Shown here one piece after another: positions 62,851 through 64,000 of a stretch of DNA of 64,000 nt. Source of the stretch: Ilex aquifolium (lineage: Eukaryota; Streptophyta; Magnoliopsida; Aquifoliales; Aquifoliaceae). The notes below the pieces were generated by a model. That model did not search any database, was not told where the DNA came from, and saw only the letters and a list, made by a program, of their open reading frames with translations. The stretch is from the NCBI GenBank assembly GCA_951799425.1, contig OX637402.1, positions 18,985,844 to 19,049,843 of the forward strand, given 5' to 3'. Positions within the stretch are counted from its first letter, which is position 1, and every line of letters starts with the position of its first letter. Position numbers and translations under genes: made by a program.

Positions 62851-63257
62851 GAATTGTATAAATATTATAGATTAATTTTGAGAATTATTTGGATACTTTT
62901 AGTATTTATCTTTTAAATAATTTCTTTTAACTTTTGAGGGTTTATTTGTTATTATTTATTTATTTTAGGGTTTTGATTTCCCTATATAAAGGGATGCATA
63001 TAAGGGTTTTATTTAAACTTGACTTAATGAATATTATTAAAGCCTGTTTGCCATGTTCCCTTCCTCTCTCTCTTCTATTTCTCATCCCCTTAATTCTATT
63101 ATTCACTTCTCATCTCCTTTGATTCTTCTATTCTCATCCCTATTATCTTTTCCTTAATCTACATTAAAAATCAAGCTAATACGATCTACATCAATTGGTA
63201 TCAGAGTTATTACGATCTACATCAATTGGTATCAGAGTTATTACGATCTACATCAAC
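62851..63257 (+). mobile_element. LTR-like (copia/TRIM-type) fragment inserted in the kinase remnant
   Basis: An AT-rich stretch with a promoter-like CCCTATATAAAGGG (about 62979-62994), a CT-rich tail and an end ...CTACATCA directly followed by ATTGGTATCAGAG, the copia/TRIM primer site. This is how a 5' LTR ends. The LTR start was not fixed; it is probably near 62850 at the break in the kinase frame. There are no internal coding sequences. Confidence 0.5.
63180..63256 (+). repeat. 31-bp tandem repeat of LTR end plus primer site
   Basis: Two full 31-bp units (63180-63210 and 63211-63241) and a partial third of 15 bp. Each full unit has TACGATCTACATCA followed by ATTGGTATCAGAG, so the LTR/PBS junction itself has been multiplied. 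Confidence 0.9.
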
Positions 63258-63460
63258 TTCTTTTACAACTTTTAACAGGCCACAGGGATTGTTAGGCCAA
63301 ATCTGAAGAGAACAAAGCTGTTGGATAAAATGGTGAGAAACAAATTCTGTTTTATGTTTCCATACTTTCAAAAAATTCAACCATCAATTTTTCATAAATT
63401 CTCTTATGTAATTCTCTATCTCATGCAAAACTTCTCATAGATAAAAAGGGGGTGGGGGCT

Positions 63461-63481
63461 GGGGGGGGGGGGGGGGGGGGG
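63461..63481. repeat. Poly-G tract
   Basis: 21 G in a row, preceded by GGGGGTGGGGGCT, inside the kinase remnant. Exact length may be unreliable. Confidence 0.85.
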
Positions 63482-63660
63482 TTAATATAACAGAGTTTTC
63501 TGATCCTAGACTTAATGGGGAATACTTAGTTGAAGCTTTTGAACTGAAACATAAGCTAGTTTGTCGTGCACAGGGCTTAAGCTGCAAGGGCCATCCATGG
63601 CACAAGTGGTTGCAAGACTAGAGAAGGCTCTTGACACTTCAACAAGCCTGAATTTTTTAC

Positions 63661-64000
63661 ACCACATCTCACAAATGTTTCCTAGGTTGACTGAATCATT
63701 CCTGTCTATATTAGGACTTACAAAGGGCATCTTTGATACAAAAAAGAATCATATTACAAATAACAATACAATCATATTTTTGTACAAAGCTTCATCAAAA
63801 AATAGAAGCTGTTTAGTGATTAGCTCTTGAAAAAACCGAGCAAACATCACGAAATCACTCTGAAACTAAAGCCAAGCATCCCTGCACAACAATTTTATGT
63901 ACGTACAGAAAGTTGTAAAGTCACCACACGTTGATGAATTGTTCTCGCGGAAGAGCTGGGGTCATCAAGCCGGAGGAGATCTTCTCATTGAAATCATGCA
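63661..64000. other. Right edge of window, no firm feature
   Basis: On the minus strand 63997-63929 is open and ends PALPREQFINVW then a stop. It could be the last coding exon of a gene lying to the right, but it is too short to judge. Confidence 0.2.

Larger units (their letters stand above)
62350..63660 (+). pseudogene. Receptor-like protein kinase pseudogene (kinase domain fragments)
   Basis: Kinase pieces appear in order but in different frames. At 62352: VYRGILSEGQDIAVN followed by a stop (glycine-loop end and the VAIK-like position, with Asn instead of Lys). At about 62430: LRYNGNLSEELFG (hinge-like). At 62700-62850: SNILISVDFQGKLLDFGLSKA with the DFG motif, then after a deletion of the activation segment and APE motif, NVYSFGIVLMGIV and a stop. 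At 63502: DPRLNGEYLVEAFEL. After a frameshift near 63585: PSMAQVVARLEKALDTS, the RPSM-type C-terminal motif. An LTR-like insertion separates the last two groups. The catalytic HRD loop is missing, so it cannot make an active kinase. Confidence 0.7.

Overview
The window is nuclear DNA from a flowering plant, most likely a eudicot. It has intron-rich genes with GT-AG introns, AT-rich non-coding DNA, and plant Ty3/Athila and Ty1/copia retrotransposons, Helitrons and hAT-type MITEs. The species cannot be named from sequence alone.

Positions 1-33.7 kb hold two genes in tandem on the minus strand. The first is an OTS1/OTS2-type (ULP1 family) SUMO protease. Eleven coding exons lie between 9653 and 712, and the 3' end carrying the catalytic Cys runs off the left edge. 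The second is a complete MBD9 homologue with ten coding exons (33716 to 13542), predicted at 2263 residues. Its order of domains is PHD, MBD, FYRN/FYRC, DDT-like, bromodomain, PHD, then a WHIM-like C-terminal part. Both genes act in the nucleus, one removing SUMO and one reading chromatin. Their introns and the 3.9 kb between them are filled with small transposons: two hAT MITEs with perfect 8-bp target duplications, several inverted-repeat elements and several Helitron-type ends.

Positions 33.7-54.7 kb have no host gene that I can support. The main structure is a nested insertion. A 13.2-kb Athila-type LTR retrotransposon (40276-53477, minus orientation, 5-bp target duplication GGCGG, tRNA-Asp primer site) sits inside a GGT/GGC microsatellite. 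That microsatellite itself appears to be the interior of a Helitron-like element (39859-53930). An inverted pair of an unclassified repeat lies outside it (37373-37845 and 53931-54236).

Positions 54.7-60.4 kb are a Ty1/copia element on the plus strand. Its whole gag-pol frame is preserved without a frameshift but is cut by ten nonsense codons. Positions 61-63.7 kb hold remains of a receptor-like kinase gene (plus strand), broken by deletions, frameshifts and an LTR-like insertion whose end carries a tandemly repeated primer-binding site. No rRNA, tRNA or CRISPR features were seen.

Exon borders are my own reading from splice motifs, reading-frame phase and remembered similarity to the Arabidopsis proteins. 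No alignment or transcript data were available.
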